A stretch of 64,000 nucleotides of DNA from Doryteuthis pealeii (GCA_023376005.1 CM042150.1:74458569-74522568), one strand, 5' to 3'. Shown: positions 21,162-32,065, counted from the first letter of the stretch. Notes: generated by a model from the letters alone, not told the origin. A program made the numbers and translations.

Positions 21162-21166
<5 letters not shown>
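21026..21166. repeat. Local duplication, part b copy
   Basis: About 140 bases match 19644-19790 with only a few substitutions (for example TTGCTTAG for TTGCTTGG), ending in the next TA tract. Confidence 0.8.
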
Positions 21167-21206
<40 letters not shown>

Positions 21207-21234
21207 GTGTGTGTGTGTGTGTGTGTGTGTGTAT
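21167..21234. repeat. (TA)n(GT)n microsatellite
   Basis: A TA run followed by a GT run, growing from the end of the duplicated block. Confidence 0.95.
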
Positions 21235-21239
21235 AAGAT

Positions 21240-22120
21240 TATGTACTTGTCAATGCAGAGTAAGATCTCAAGACTTGGATTAGAGTTTATTATTTTAAAA
21301 TGTATGTTATCAATTAAAACTTTCAGTATAGATGACATTTTTGTCCTTCCTGAAAGAAATAAAATTATACCACAAATACAAGAATCAACTTGAACTTTAC
21401 CCTATAAACATTTCCTTCAAAGTGATTCTTAATCCATTTATCAAAAAACAACTGTAGACAACTTACTGTCAAAATCAAGAAAAATCTTTGGATAAAACAT
21501 AAATCTGACTATCCTTCACAATTTACGGCTTGGTATAAAATAACCCTAAACAGGTTGACATGACATTAAAGTTAATCATTCTATTTAAAAATTTACATCA
21601 ATCAAGAGATTTATTGACTTAAAAAAAATTGTCTTCTGATCAGATTTTTAAATTCTAACTAAACAAAGATTCTATCTGATTATGTTCTATCTCTAACTTG
21701 AAGGATTACCTCTAAACCTAATAATTAATGTTTAACTACATTTTAGTAAGAGAAATAATTTTAGAAAATTTATTTTATTATTTTTTTTTCAAGTTTGGTA
21801 ATTTAGATTAAAATCTTCTCTTGGTCCAGTAAGAAAGATTTATTGCATAACTCACATTATATACCAGTAATTTCTGGTATTAGAATGCCTCTCTGTATAT
21901 TCTCATTTTGTTTTGTAATGCTGAAGAAGTTTTTGTGATTTTTATTCAAAAGGTCAAAGTTCATTTGATTTATGAACTGTCTGAAGATCAGGTGATTTTC
22001 TCTTCCTATCTCACTTGCACGTAAGATGTGACTACCTTCAAGTGATCTTTCCATTTTTTGACAAAGCAAATCAAAGATATTTTCTGAAAAGAACAGAGAA
22101 AGATCAATAAAGATATGAGA
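21240..22120. other. AT-rich DNA, no supported gene
   Basis: A repeat-A-type tail phrase (AATAACCCTAAACAGGTTGA) lies at 21539-21560. A minus-strand frame of 89 codons at 21857-22126 has no recognisable family features. Confidence 0.45.
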
Positions 22121-22121
22121 A

Positions 22122-22262
22122 TGCAAAAGCGGCTGCAGATATGATTCTTCTTATCCTAAAATATCTGAAGGGCTTTCAGGTCCCTGGTTCAATCCCTTGG
22201 GTTTTCTGGGTTAGTTTAATTATATCTTATGTCATACGTATATCAAAAATCCCCAAACCAAA
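22122..22262 (+). mobile_element. Possible SINE fragment with B-box
   Basis: The words CAAAAGCGGCTGCAGATATG and TCTGAAGGGCTTTCAGGTCC precede a B-box-like TGGTTCAATCCC. This looks like a tRNA-related SINE head, but no second copy in the window supports it. Confidence 0.25.
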
Positions 22263-22504
22263 ACCAGTGGGAAGTAGGAATCACAGATATCATACAGTAA
22301 GCAATGAATGTCATTGATATTATATATATTAAAGAAAAAGAAAATAATATATAAAGAAGGATGGTAATTCTTTAAGATAACTAAATAAAACTTGCTGATA
22401 AATGGTAGATATTGATGATATATGATAAAAAATCATCTCAATGGTAAAAAAATGTATCTGGTTTGAAATTTAAAATCAGTCAACATCAGAGTGGAGTTTG
22501 AGAT

Positions 22505-22790
22505 GTAATGGATAATAATAATGTCGTAGGAAGTTTATTTGGCTACCCAAGTTCAAATCCTGAATCATATTGTGCTAACACCCCTGAAAAAAGTATGAAT
22601 CCAACAATTCCCTCTCCAGCTATGAGTAACTTGTAGAATAGACTGGACTGTTTTATCTTAGTATGGCAACTAGTCTAGGAGAAGGAAAACTAAATTCAAA
22701 CCAGAACTGGAGATAAATGGCCTATTCCAGCAAATGTCTACCCATGTTACATGACTAGTGCCCTCATGATCAAAACCAGGTTATGGGATA
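22505..22790 (+). mobile_element. SINE-1 copy
   Basis: The tRNA-like head is recognisable (A-box region GATGTAATGGATAA; B-box AAGTTCAAATCC). Body blocks CTCTCCAGCTATGAGTAAC, GCAACTAGTCTAGGAGAAGG and TTCAAACCAG are present. The 3' tail is diverged. Confidence 0.6.
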
Positions 22791-23345
22791 AGTCTCTCAA
22801 CATCAGAGAAATAAAGTAAGGGAAATTAAATTGTGTTTATTATTTTACCAAACAAAAAAAGCAATTATAGCAAAGTTCCAAAATTTAAAACTTTATTTAA
22901 CTTTATTTCTCATTCACTCATTCACTCAGGTTCAAATTTCAAAAGAATCTTACAATAAATATGAGTTGCCATGTTTCTTGAGAAATTTATGAAACAAACA
23001 AAATATAGTGAACAAGAAAACTCCCATATTTTTACTTGATTATTTGGCCAGTCTTCAAAAGCCATTGTTTAGTACACAGTAAGATATACACAGCCAATAG
23101 AATAAATGCAGAAGTATAATTTCACCAGTTTGTAGACGTTAGCCTACTGGAGTTAATTCATACAAGTTAAATATAAACAAACTCAAATTTCTGAGCCAAG
23201 TGACTGAAATCTGTTAACTGATTGGTGGAGCCAAAAATTATATTAAACATCCGGATCTTGGTTATACGTATATATGGCCAAGATTGATTTTTTACTCTCC
23301 TAAGAAACTACTTTATAAATGAATAAAACATTTATTAATCACAGG

Positions 23346-23381
<36 letters not shown>

Positions 23382-23384
23382 TCT
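22791..23384. other. AT-rich DNA with an (ATT)n tract
   Basis: No gene is seen. An (ATT)n run of about 12 units lies at 23345-23381, at the 3' edge of the minus-strand LINE, where such a tract often marks the LINE end. Confidence 0.55.
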
Positions 23385-23860
23385 TGCAAGATTTTTACAC
23401 CAGTTTTAACAGGAGGACTCTTCTAAGTATCTTAGCCATATTCAATAGTGCTATGGATTGGATGGTTTTGATTTTTCCTCTGATCTCAAGTCCACCCACC
23501 CCCATTTATTTTCTAGGCATTAGGAGCCTGTTCCAAGGGCATGAAATACACCACAGCTTTTCAATTATCTGGCAAATGTCCAGTTAATTGTTGATCTTTT
23601 CACTTTCTACTAGTTTTACTCTCATTCACTTAAATGACAAAATCCACAAATTCTTGATAATTAAAACTAAGTCTGGTCTTCTTGCTGGGATTTGGTGGTC
23701 TTCTAGTATCTCAAAATCTCAGAGAATTTTATGCATCTCATTTTCTAGGACAGATTCTGGTTTATCAACATGGCCTAACATTAGTCTCCTGTACACTTCC
23801 CAGTTATTTCTTTTATACCAGTTTTCTTCATTTGATTAACTATTTCATCTCTGCTACCAC
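23385..23860 (-). pseudogene. LINE polyprotein C-terminal relic
   Basis: Minus-strand reading gives, in order, EDHQIPARRPDLVLI, a segment corresponding to the VDFA..D.RVK.KE.EK block, a remnant of the VIGALGT block (read as HALGT), then IQSIALLNMAKILRRVL and a stop. This is the terminal region of a widespread animal LINE family, downstream of the RT domain. Frameshifts and stops are frequent. Plus-strand open frames of 60-83 codons over the same interval are antisense shadows. The same region occurs twice on the plus strand at 58.6-59.3 kb. Confidence 0.8.
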
Positions 23861-25010
23861 ATAACCTACACTTGCTATTCTTTTGCATATTTATCAATTT
23901 TTGCTACAATATAGTTTGTTATTTTAGCATTATACAATTGTGCTGCTATTAAAAGAGATTTAGTTTCTATCTTCAGGTTTCTCCTTCATACCAATGTGTA
24001 CAATTTCCTTAGTTTGTTACTTGACTGCAAATAATAATGAGGTAAACATATCTTAAACGGCAATGTCCTGACATTTTCTGGATATGTACTTATTTCTAAG
24101 CTATTTGTTAATTATAATAATTTGGGTTTTGTAACAAAATGAGAAGATGTTAATAGATATATTATTTTAAAAAAGCCAGTAGATTTTTGAGGAAAGTTCC
24201 AAATCTCATCTAGTAGAGCTAGGTGTAACAAGATATGCTTCATCTAGCATACCAGACTGAAAACAGTAATTAACTACAAGTTGCCAAAATCACCAAACTT
24301 GATTGGCCATCTAAGTAGTAGCCTGGCTGGTCTGGCAAGGTCACCTATACATGGCCAAAGTGGGGGTTCAGTGTTCTGAGAATCCAATTAAAAGAAGCTG
24401 TTTTCTTTTTTTGACTCTCCCTCTTTGGTGGCTGGAGACATAAGGAGACAGGCGATAACATAGATGGAGAGCAAGTGAATCATTCAAAGTTATAAGAAGA
24501 GCTGATTCCTACTAGAATGAAGAAGCTACTCCACACATTGTGTTTGTTATCTGTTTCCACATACTTCCATGGTCTCAGAAGCTGATTGGAGGGAAGAAAA
24601 CGACAGAAGTACTATATTTAAGTGGAGTTGTTTTTTGTGTCCCCGCCCCATCACCAGCTGTCAGTGACTATGCTACAGTATTACAGACTGATAGAGGAAA
24701 AATAAGTACAACTATGAATTATATGTATGAGGTATGTTCTTGGGTCACCTCTGACTTCATAAAAGAGCAGCAATGTTTTCTGGTGTTAATGCTGACACTG
24801 TCCATTGTGACTAACTGGTTATTTTACATACATTTTCATGTATGTATACATAAATAATGATTTCATTTTACTATGTATATAACAATGATCAATGTTTCCT
24901 CAAAGCAGCAGAAAACAATTATAGTATACAATAAAATCTGTGCACTAATTTTGTATGATAAATAAACAATCACAATTGTCATATCCTTCTTGCTCTAGTA
25001 GCTTTGTTTG
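23861..25010. other. Unassigned DNA, part possibly LTR-like
   Basis: 24220-24780 is less AT-rich than its surroundings. A plus-strand frame of 105 codons at 24540-24857 has no recognisable domain. The segment starting TGTAACAAGATATGC at 24226 and ending near ACAATTGTCA at about 24980 could be an LTR by its TG...CA ends, but no partner copy or adjoining coding region is present. Confidence 0.25.
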
Positions 25011-25014
25011 TGGG

Positions 25015-25390
25015 GATTAGAATATACTGACTATTGTCCCCTGTAGAGAGGTAAGACCTCCCCAAAAAAGAAATGTCCTGGGTATATCACTAAACTGCAT
25101 CTGATAGTGAGGCTTCAGTTCTAGAGATCTGGCAAGTGAGGAGTACCTTTTCATTTCCATTACTCCCAGCCCCACTCTAACCCAAAGAGGTTGTAGCTGT
25201 TACAGTCCATCAATGGATAAAATAGATCTATCAAAAAATCATTTGTATTCAATAGAACCATGTGCCAAAATTAGAGATTCTTAAAAAACAACAATACAAA
25301 AAATGTACAATGAACACAATTCCCTAACTTCTATACTTGAAATAACCCTATATGGGTTGATATACCGTTAAAATCGATCAATCAATCATA
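25015..25390 (+). repeat. Dispersed repeat A, copy 2
   Basis: A full-length-looking copy: TCACTAAACTGCATCTGATA, a TGAGGCTTCAGTTCTAGAG block, ATTTGTATTCAATAGAACCA, and the 3' end GGGTTGATATACCGTTAAAA followed by (ATCA)n. The short ATCA tail resembles the end of a retroposon. Confidence 0.65.
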
Positions 25391-25599
25391 TCCTTGCTTT
25401 GACCTTTGTTTCATAAACTTTAGACAAGAAATCAATGATATTCTTAAAAGTATTTTCTGTACACTGTTTCTTTCTTCAGTTGTTCACAGGTCATGAATAC
25501 ATTTGAAGGAACATTGAATATGACCTTTTGAAGTGAATATTAAAATAAATAAATAAAATATATTTAGTATTGTAAAATAATGGGTGCAAGAAAAATAAA

Positions 25600-25995
25600 A
25601 CATTTATTGCTAAAACACGGACATAAAATGAGGGTTCAATTTATTTTACGGTAGGAATTTACGAGGAACAAGTTAAGGATTACCGACTATAATAAAGTTT
25701 TTTATGTGCCCCTGAAGTTACAGCGCTTCCTGTAACTGTGAAGTCCGATGTTTGAAAAACATTCTCGACCACAGATTTCGCATTTGAAGGTTGTCCCTAA
25801 AGATCTTGATGTGCCGATGCTTTGTTGCCACTGCTTTCTTCTAGACCTCTTAGCTTCATGGTGTTGTGTCAGGGTAACTTCTGACATGAACAGTCCTCTA
25901 CGGAGATTCCGCCGCCACCGAGGGCGGTCTTGAGCCAAATTTTCCCAGCTGGAAGCACATGAGATCATTCTTACAGACAACCCAGCTATTTCATA
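25600..25995 (-). pseudogene. LINE C-terminal relic with terminal zinc finger
   Basis: The minus-strand frame runs from upstream of 25980 to a stop at 25702. It contains SSWENLAQDRPRWRRNLRRG, a basic stretch EAKRSRRKQWQQS, and a terminal CEICGRECFSNIG...RKRC, a C2HC-type finger. This W.x.L..DR..WR layout is the known C-terminal end of non-LTR retrotransposon ORF2. About 100 bases of probable 3' UTR follow to 25600. The frame is open over about 90 codons, so this copy is younger than the other LINE relics here, but the RT is missing. Confidence 0.8.
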
Positions 25996-26500
25996 AACTT
26001 AATTTAGACGAACTGGTTAATAATAATAAACAAGCAAGGAGACATTTTATAATCAATGCCTTTGACATGTCTTTGTATCAAATTGAACTCTTCCATAAGC
26101 AAATATGATAGGTTTAGTATTCAATGGGAAATTACACACAATGCTTCTCAATATTCTACTGCTGAATATATTATACTAGTTGAAATACCCAACTATGCTA
26201 TGTATGAATAGAGTGAAATCACTTAAAGAGATTAACTTCACAAGGGCAGTGCCCCCTAGACAGTACCTGCCCCTATTCTCTAAAAGGGGTAGGGTTTGAT
26301 TCATTATCTCATGCCTGAGATGCCCTCTTAAAGGAGAATGATGATAAAATCTGGCAAATTTTGGTCTGCCTGTCAATATGCTAGAGAAATTCATCTTTAT
26401 AAATGACCTTGTATCAAACTTTTCATGTCATTAAGGTAATATAACAATTTATATACTTTCTCTAAACAATGTCAATCTTACAATCTTTGTTGTCAATTAA
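25996..26500. other. AT-rich DNA, nothing recognised
   Basis: Only short frames are present, with no repeat or RNA recognised. Confidence 0.5.
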
Positions 26501-26505
26501 ACATT

Positions 26506-26743
26506 AAAAATTCGGACCATATGACCTTTAGGCACTCCTTTTTGATCTCGATTAAGAAAGGACATGTTTTTCATTTACACCGTCAATATCCGGTTGTTTT
26601 AACAGACAATTTTTAGATTTTTTTTTAAAATTATAAAACTAACCCCTAACAAACAACTGAATATTGTTGGTGTAAATGAAAATCATGTCCTTTCTTAATC
26701 GAGATCAAAAAGGGGTGCCTAAAGGTAATATGGTCCAAAAATT
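26506..26743. mobile_element. MITE with about 85 bp inverted repeats
   Basis: The left arm (26511-26600) and right arm (26650-26740) are complementary over about 85 bases with a few mismatches. Core words are CTTTAGGCAC, TTTTTGATCTCGATTAAGAA and CATTTACACC. The centre is only about 50 bases. There is no coding capacity. Confidence 0.8.
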
Positions 26744-26818
26744 CTGCTACAAACAATAATTCTTATACTGCAAGATAAATCCAAATAGAGAAGAGATTAA
26801 CCAAATATATCATTTTAT

Positions 26819-26860
<42 letters not shown>

Positions 26861-27425
26861 TTTTATAAAATTCACTTTCCGTTGTCAAAAAAAATTCCAT
26901 GGAAATTTTCAGTGGAAAATTCCACGGAGTTTTATGGAAATATCATTTTGAAGAGAAATGTTGATTTAAACATTAATAGCTAAATTAGGTCCTAGTATAA
27001 ACAATAGATTAGAATTAAACACTGAATATATAATTAATTAAAATACATGTTCCATATATAGTATATAATATATATATATTACACATATATATACATATAA
27101 CAAATAAATAAAAATAAATAAATACATAAATATATAAATAGATGAAAATAATAAAATTGAAATTGAATGAACAACGGCTATTACAACTATCACGACCTTC
27201 TGCATGGCGTTATAAAAAAAATGAAACGCCACGAGACGCGTAAAAAAAAAAAAAATAACGACACAAAAAACAAGTCTATTTCTGAAAACTGTCTCTGAAG
27301 AGAAAGTTTACTTTGAAATCGATAAGACTAAAAACATCTTTTTGTTTTTATTTTATATACATTGTAATTGCTTCTAATCATTAATATATAATTTTTTATT
27401 TTTTATTTGCGTGAATTTTTTGAGA
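26744..27425. other. AT-rich DNA with TA tract
   Basis: (TA)n lies at 26823-26858, bordered on both sides by the word CATTTTATAAAATT, so the tract may have expanded inside a palindromic word. No gene is seen. Confidence 0.5.
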
Positions 27426-27429
27426 AGAG

Positions 27430-27530
27430 GCTTGATATGTATTATTCTAATTTTTAGGATTGTTGCCCTCACCTTTATCTTGATATATAAAAACACAATG
27501 TTTTGGCCAGCTTCCTTCAGGTGTACATTG
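27430..27530 (-). mobile_element. SINE-2 / PLE-like tail fragment
   Basis: Minus-strand reading shows CACCTGAAGGAAGCTGGCC, AAAACATTGT and GAGGGCAACAAT, which is the 3' third of SINE-2. The tRNA head is absent. Confidence 0.5.
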
Positions 27531-27605
27531 TCTATCCAAGCATAGAAATAATTCAACTTGGGAAATCATTTGGAATATATTTTTTAATACTTCTTGTGGC
27601 ACTTG

Positions 27606-27909
27606 TTATTTAATCAGGGATGTAAAAATAATTATATAGCATTTTTGCGTAAGAAGGACTAACAATTCAGACAAAAACATAATGTATTATTGAATAGTTT
27701 GATTGTTGAGCAAACAAGGCATTGAAGAACTAATGAAGATCTCGTTCAAATAATGATGTCATTATTTTTGAACGAGATCTTCATTAGTTCTTCAATGCCT
27801 TGTTTGCTCAACAATCAAACTATTCAATAATACATTATGTTTTTGTCTGAATTGTTAGTCCTTCTTACGCAAAAATGCTATATAATTATTTTTACATCCC
27901 TGATTAAAT
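27606..27909. repeat. Near-perfect 304 bp palindrome
   Basis: Left arm 27606-27757 and right arm 27760-27909 are complementary over their full length. The only difference I see is two extra A/T bases near the centre. The spacer is two bases inside TAATGATGTCATTATT. Arms contain CAGGGATGTAAAAATAATTA and AACAAGGCATTGAAGAACTA. There is no open frame of note. The DNA would extrude as a cruciform, and a transcript would form a 150 bp hairpin. Confidence 0.95.
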
Positions 27910-28970
27910 AAGTTAATGTGTAATTCTAGAGCAGAGTCATGAAAAAATAACTGTAGATTTGACAGGCGAGCTTCTGACCCCTGATTTACCTGTAGCATGA
28001 TTTTCTGATTGGTAGAATGTCACATGATAGAAAAAGTCTGTAGTTGAGTTGGTCTTAAGCACTCCATGGAGCTGGATACTAAAGATGGTATCTTATGAGT
28101 TCTCCACGTGCATGGAATGTTGGGTCTTGGGCAATAAAAAACATCTAAAACAGAATAAATCTTCATGTTCATTATTAAGACCATGATGGACATGAAGAGA
28201 TTTACATGCAAGATACAGACCCACCCAACACCAGACCCCAATGAAGGAGATGAGAGAACTCAACCCAATCAGCATAGAAGATTAAAAGGAAGATAATAAG
28301 AATAATAAAGAGGCTATCTAACAATTCAAGTGAATATTAATGATTGATTATTTACTATATATGGGATAGGACTGGTTTAAAAGAGTGGTGAATAATATGA
28401 TATAGTTATTAACTGCCCTATTACTTTTGATCCACCCTGGTGAGTGAAAATCTATCTTTAAAGGCTGAACAAGTAACAGAAAAGAGTGAGAAAAAAAATC
28501 CAAAGTTAGACTCTTTTCCATGTTGACTCTGGAATCTATTTGTGAAGCTCTTAACATTCCCCCCCACCCCCACCACCCACTTTTGTTTCATGTATTGTGA
28601 GTAATTGTCAGTTTGAAGATTCATGGTAGAATGCTTTAGAGGTGACAGGCATTGACAAAAATTCCCCAGCTTTTAATTTCAAGTCACGTATTTTGCAGAA
28701 AAAAAAAAGATCCAAAATAGATTTTTTGATTTCTTGTACTTTTTCTGTAACTATGTAACACATTTTTCTGTAATCTCAAATCTACTCCCCTTCATTCAGC
28801 CATTTCCAATGTAGTCTCACTCTTTCTTTTTATCTCTTCTTATTTTCAACTTACTCTTTCTTTCTTTTGATTGGAAGATTTTTCCTGATCACAGATTCTT
28901 ACTGTGTTGATTTTTATATTTTTTTTCATCTATATATTAATAAATTTCTCATTCTGTTCAAATGTATATA
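27910..28970. other. Unassigned DNA
   Basis: 27950-28280 is less AT-rich and has two overlapping minus-strand frames of 60-73 codons without recognisable features. A C-rich run lies at 28560-28575. No gene is supported. Confidence 0.4.
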
Positions 28971-28974
28971 ACCA

Positions 28975-29535
28975 AGCAAAAACGGCACATGATGGTAAGA
29001 TTTTTATTAGAGCAATACACTTAAAATGCTTTTAGAGAATAAAGCAATTTCCAGTCCAATTTGCAACTGAATGATAGATTAGTGGGAACCTTGTTCATAC
29101 TGAATGTAATTTTTTTTAAACATTATATAATAAATATAACTGAAACATTAATTAGAATAATTCACTCCTTTTTAGATAGAAGCATCAATATCATTATGGA
29201 CCAATGTTACAACTGGAATCTAACAGATTCATAGGTCATCTAGTACATAACCAAGTCTCGTTATATTTATAGGTTCATAACTATAATACAACAAAAATAG
29301 CACATCATGGCAATACTTTTATTAGAGCAACTCACATAAAATTTACAACTGAATGATAATTATGTGGGGTCTGCATTTATGCTGAACATCATTTTTGAAA
29401 AAATTATCCTAATTTTCAATATAACAGATTATTGAAATTTGAATTAGACTTTCTTTTTTTTCTTAAATAGAAGCATCAATATCATCGTGGATATCTGTTA
29501 CAAAAGAAACCCAAATAGGTTCCTGGTTGTCTAGT
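28975..29535 (+). repeat. Repeat F, two tandem units
   Basis: Units start near 28985 (AAAACGGCACATGATGG) and 29290 (AAAATAGCACATCATGG). Each carries TTTTATTAGAGCAA, TTTGCAACTGAATGAT or TTTACAACTGAATGAT, and a later GATAGAAGCATCAATATCAT or AATAGAAGCATCAATATCAT. They are diverged tandem copies of the family found inverted at 17.5-18.3 kb. Confidence 0.7.
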
Positions 29536-29587
29536 AAATCTAATTATATGTGTATATATGTATGTATATGCATATTTACAAAGCCCT

Positions 29588-29714
29588 CTACACAAGTAAG
29601 ATGTGATACAAGGTCAATTTCTTAAGCAAAGTTTAATAGGTTTGAATTCAGAGTTTTCCTTCTCCTATGCTGGTTGCCATACCAAGGTAAAAAAAAGTCA
29701 TGTCTTTCCTGTAA
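29588..29714 (-). mobile_element. SINE-1 3' fragment, minus strand
   Basis: Complement of the SINE-1 tail and middle: AAGATGTGATACAAGGTCAA, TTCTCCTATGCTGGTTGCCA. It lies between the second and third units of the repeat F array, so it inserted after the array formed. Confidence 0.6.
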
Positions 29715-29965
29715 CCCAGAAAAAAAAGGCACATCATAAGATTTTTATTAAAGTAATATACTTAAAATGCTCTTGGAGAATAAAGCAATTTTCAGTCCAA
29801 TTAGCAATTGATTGACAAATTTGTCATTTTCTTATGATTAGAAATGTTGTTCAATATAACTATAATCAAACCCTAATTAGAATCTTTCACACTTTCCTAA
29901 ACAGAAACATCAATATCATGATATGATTAGAATCCAATAGATTCACAGCTTGTCTAGTTTTCTTT
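29715..29965 (+). repeat. Repeat F, third unit
   Basis: The words GGCACATCATAAGATTTTTA, GAGAATAAAGCAATTTTCAG and GAAACATCAATATCATGATA are shared with the two units upstream. Confidence 0.65.
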
Positions 29966-29971
29966 TAAAGA

Positions 29972-29974
<3 letters not shown>

Positions 29975-30032
<58 letters not shown>
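29975..30032. repeat. (TA)n microsatellite
   Basis: About 28 TA units. Confidence 0.95.
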
Positions 30033-30034
<2 letters not shown>

Positions 30035-31420
30035 TCCTCTCTTTTATTCCTTATTTTCCCTTCCTTTTTGAAAAAAATATGTAACCATCTTTCTTTTATC
30101 TCTAATAATATTTAACATTTTTTGTTTTAAGCTTCTTTATTTTATCACATTTTTTATTCTATCAATAAGTTTCCTCAAGAATAATTTCTTGTAGATTATT
30201 TTCTAGTTTTATTTCATATTGACATCAATTTTGTTTGCATTTTTCCTCTTTCATTTGTCATAATCTTTTTATTAATATTTTTGTTGCAGACATGATGACT
30301 CTGTCTTCAAGCTTCTTGTAGCTAACTTTGTCTCATGGGTTAAAAGATATAATTTGGGATAAATTTCCATGAAATCTTACCATAAACATGCACCTCAGGA
30401 ATATTTAGACCAGTCAGATGTGATTTATTTTGTTTTATCAATTTTGATTTACAGTCTATATTAATATATACAGTATGAGTCATAAATCCTACGCAATGAG
30501 AAATAATTTTTCTTCAATCATGCTCACATTTTGTCAATAATAGAGGAAATAGTTTTCTCTCATTGAATGTTGAAGTTAATTTAAGCATACATAATGACAT
30601 CATAATATTAAGAATAGACATTTTTTTTTCTTTTTTGTGTTCTTTATTTTTATCTTGATTTTTATTTTTAATCTACATTATATCTTTACTTTTGTATGTT
30701 TTATACATTTGTTGCCTTTTTGTGTTATTTTATCTATCTCTGAATTTTCCTTGAGCAGATTTTTAATTTTTCAAAATTTCTTTTATGTAATTTTATTAAT
30801 CATTTTCTTACATAGAAGTCTTTACTTTTCTTGGCTCTTGCATATTGTTATCTATTAGCTAATGCTTTATATACCTGCTTTCAGTCTGCCTATCATTCTA
30901 TTTGTCCATCTGTTTGTCTCTGCCCATCACCCTCACTCATAGATTTCATTTACATTTACTAGCATATTTTTTCTTCTTTCATATTATTTTGTGCATCCAG
31001 GAAATTTTTTCTTTGGAACAATCATCTCATTTTCATTTTAATCTAAATATTCTTTTCAAAGTGAATTTTCTTTTTAATGTAAAAACATTAAAAAAATCTT
31101 AAAGAAAGAATCTTTTGTAATTAGATTAATTCATATGCATATCATTTTCTAATAAAAAAAATAAATAGCTTAAACAATCTGAATTTTACACTCTTTCTAT
31201 TTTCCTATTTTCTTTTCTATTTTTTTGTGCATTTCCATTTTACTCTCTCCTGTTTGGGTTTTAATTACTAAATCATAATGTATAATCACACTTAAGATCT
31301 CTATTTCAGATTCTGTTTCTCTTGTCTGTGCATCAATCAATCAATGTCTCTCTCTCTATATATAGATATATTAACATTATGTTAGCCTATTTAATGAAAT
31401 ACAATAGCATGCATATCATT
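30033..31420. other. T-rich DNA, no supported gene
   Basis: The plus strand is strongly T-rich with C/T clusters. The two 66-73 codon frames (30637-30858, 30902-31102) are Phe/Leu/Ile-rich by composition and are not supported as genes. Confidence 0.5.
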
Positions 31421-31421
31421 A

Positions 31422-31424
<3 letters not shown>

Positions 31425-31463
<39 letters not shown>

Positions 31464-31508
31464 TTAATTCTTCTAGATAAACAAATAAATTTTATATATA
31501 TATATATA
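31425..31508. repeat. Two (TA)n tracts with a duplicated flank
   Basis: TA tracts at 31425-31459 and 31491-31508 are each followed by ATTATTTTAATT then TTCTAGATAA (or TTTCTAGATAA), so the tract and its right flank are duplicated. Confidence 0.9.
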
Positions 31509-31525
31509 TTATTTTAATTTTTCTA

Positions 31526-31685
31526 GATAACCAAGGTTAAAAAGTCTGCGCTACTATTTGCCCAAAGCTGGAGGGTAAATAGTTAGATTCCTAAGGATAT
31601 TATCACTATGTGAAATGCAAACTGCCTTGTCCAGGATTTAAACTCATTTCGCTGTGTCCATTTCCTGCACCATGTACCTCTACAA
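31526..31685 (-). mobile_element. SINE-1 5' fragment, minus strand
   Basis: Complement of the SINE-1 head and centre: CTACTATTTGCCC, GCCTTGTCCAGGATTTAAAC (B-box complement) and the tRNA-like start near ACCATGTACCTC. The tail is missing beyond the TA tract. Confidence 0.6.
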
Positions 31686-31698
31686 TATATATATTTAC

Positions 31699-31744
<46 letters not shown>
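31684..31744. repeat. (TA)n microsatellite
   Basis: A TA run of about 50 bases follows the 5' end of the minus-strand SINE. Confidence 0.9.
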
Positions 31745-31747
<3 letters not shown>

Positions 31748-31834
31748 GGATGATTTTTTCTTTTTAATTGTATTATTATGTTGGTTCTGCAATATTTCTG
31801 TATTGAGTACTATTTTGATTTCTATTTGGCACAG

Positions 31835-31837
<3 letters not shown>

Positions 31838-31877
<40 letters not shown>

Positions 31878-31911
31878 TAGATAGATAGATAGATAGATAG
31901 ATGGATAGATA
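31838..31911. repeat. (TA)n(GATA)n microsatellite
   Basis: A TA run followed by about nine GATA units, touching the hammerhead-bearing element. Confidence 0.95.
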
Positions 31912-31916
31912 GTCAT

Positions 31917-31961
31917 CCACAGACACCATATTTCGACATTTCAGATCTCTTTTCAGTGTGG
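31917..31961 (-). ncRNA. Decayed type I hammerhead motif
   Basis: Stem I strands CCACA and UGUGG, GAAA and the UGUC cleavage region are kept, but the first core box reads CUGAAAA instead of CUGANGA. The invariant G8 position is lost, so this copy is expected to be inactive. Its longer stem II segment (GAGAUCUGAAAUGUC) hints at the ancestral stem. Confidence 0.5.
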
Positions 31962-32065
31962 CTAGACTTAGCACCTACTTTTAGCCTGGAGCAAAACCTG
32001 ACAGACTTTTCATCATCTGATTCCTTAACCCATCAGCTATCTCATCAATGCTGGAAAGGTTAATT
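31917..32065 (-). mobile_element. Hammerhead-bearing retroelement fragment, copy 2
   Basis: The minus strand matches 19800-19925: TGATGGGTTAAGGAATCAG, CAGGTTTTGCTCCAGGCTAA, TCTAGCCACACTGA and GGTGTCTGTGGATGACTA. It extends further upstream than copy 1. Confidence 0.6.

Noticed and set aside
23384..23864. Plus-strand frames of 60-83 codons
   Set aside because: They lie antisense to a recognisable LINE C-terminus on the minus strand; such antisense peptides are common annotation artefacts.
24540..24857. Plus-strand frame of 105 codons
   Set aside because: No recognisable domain. The region may be an LTR or other repeat; composition differs from its surroundings but nothing supports coding.
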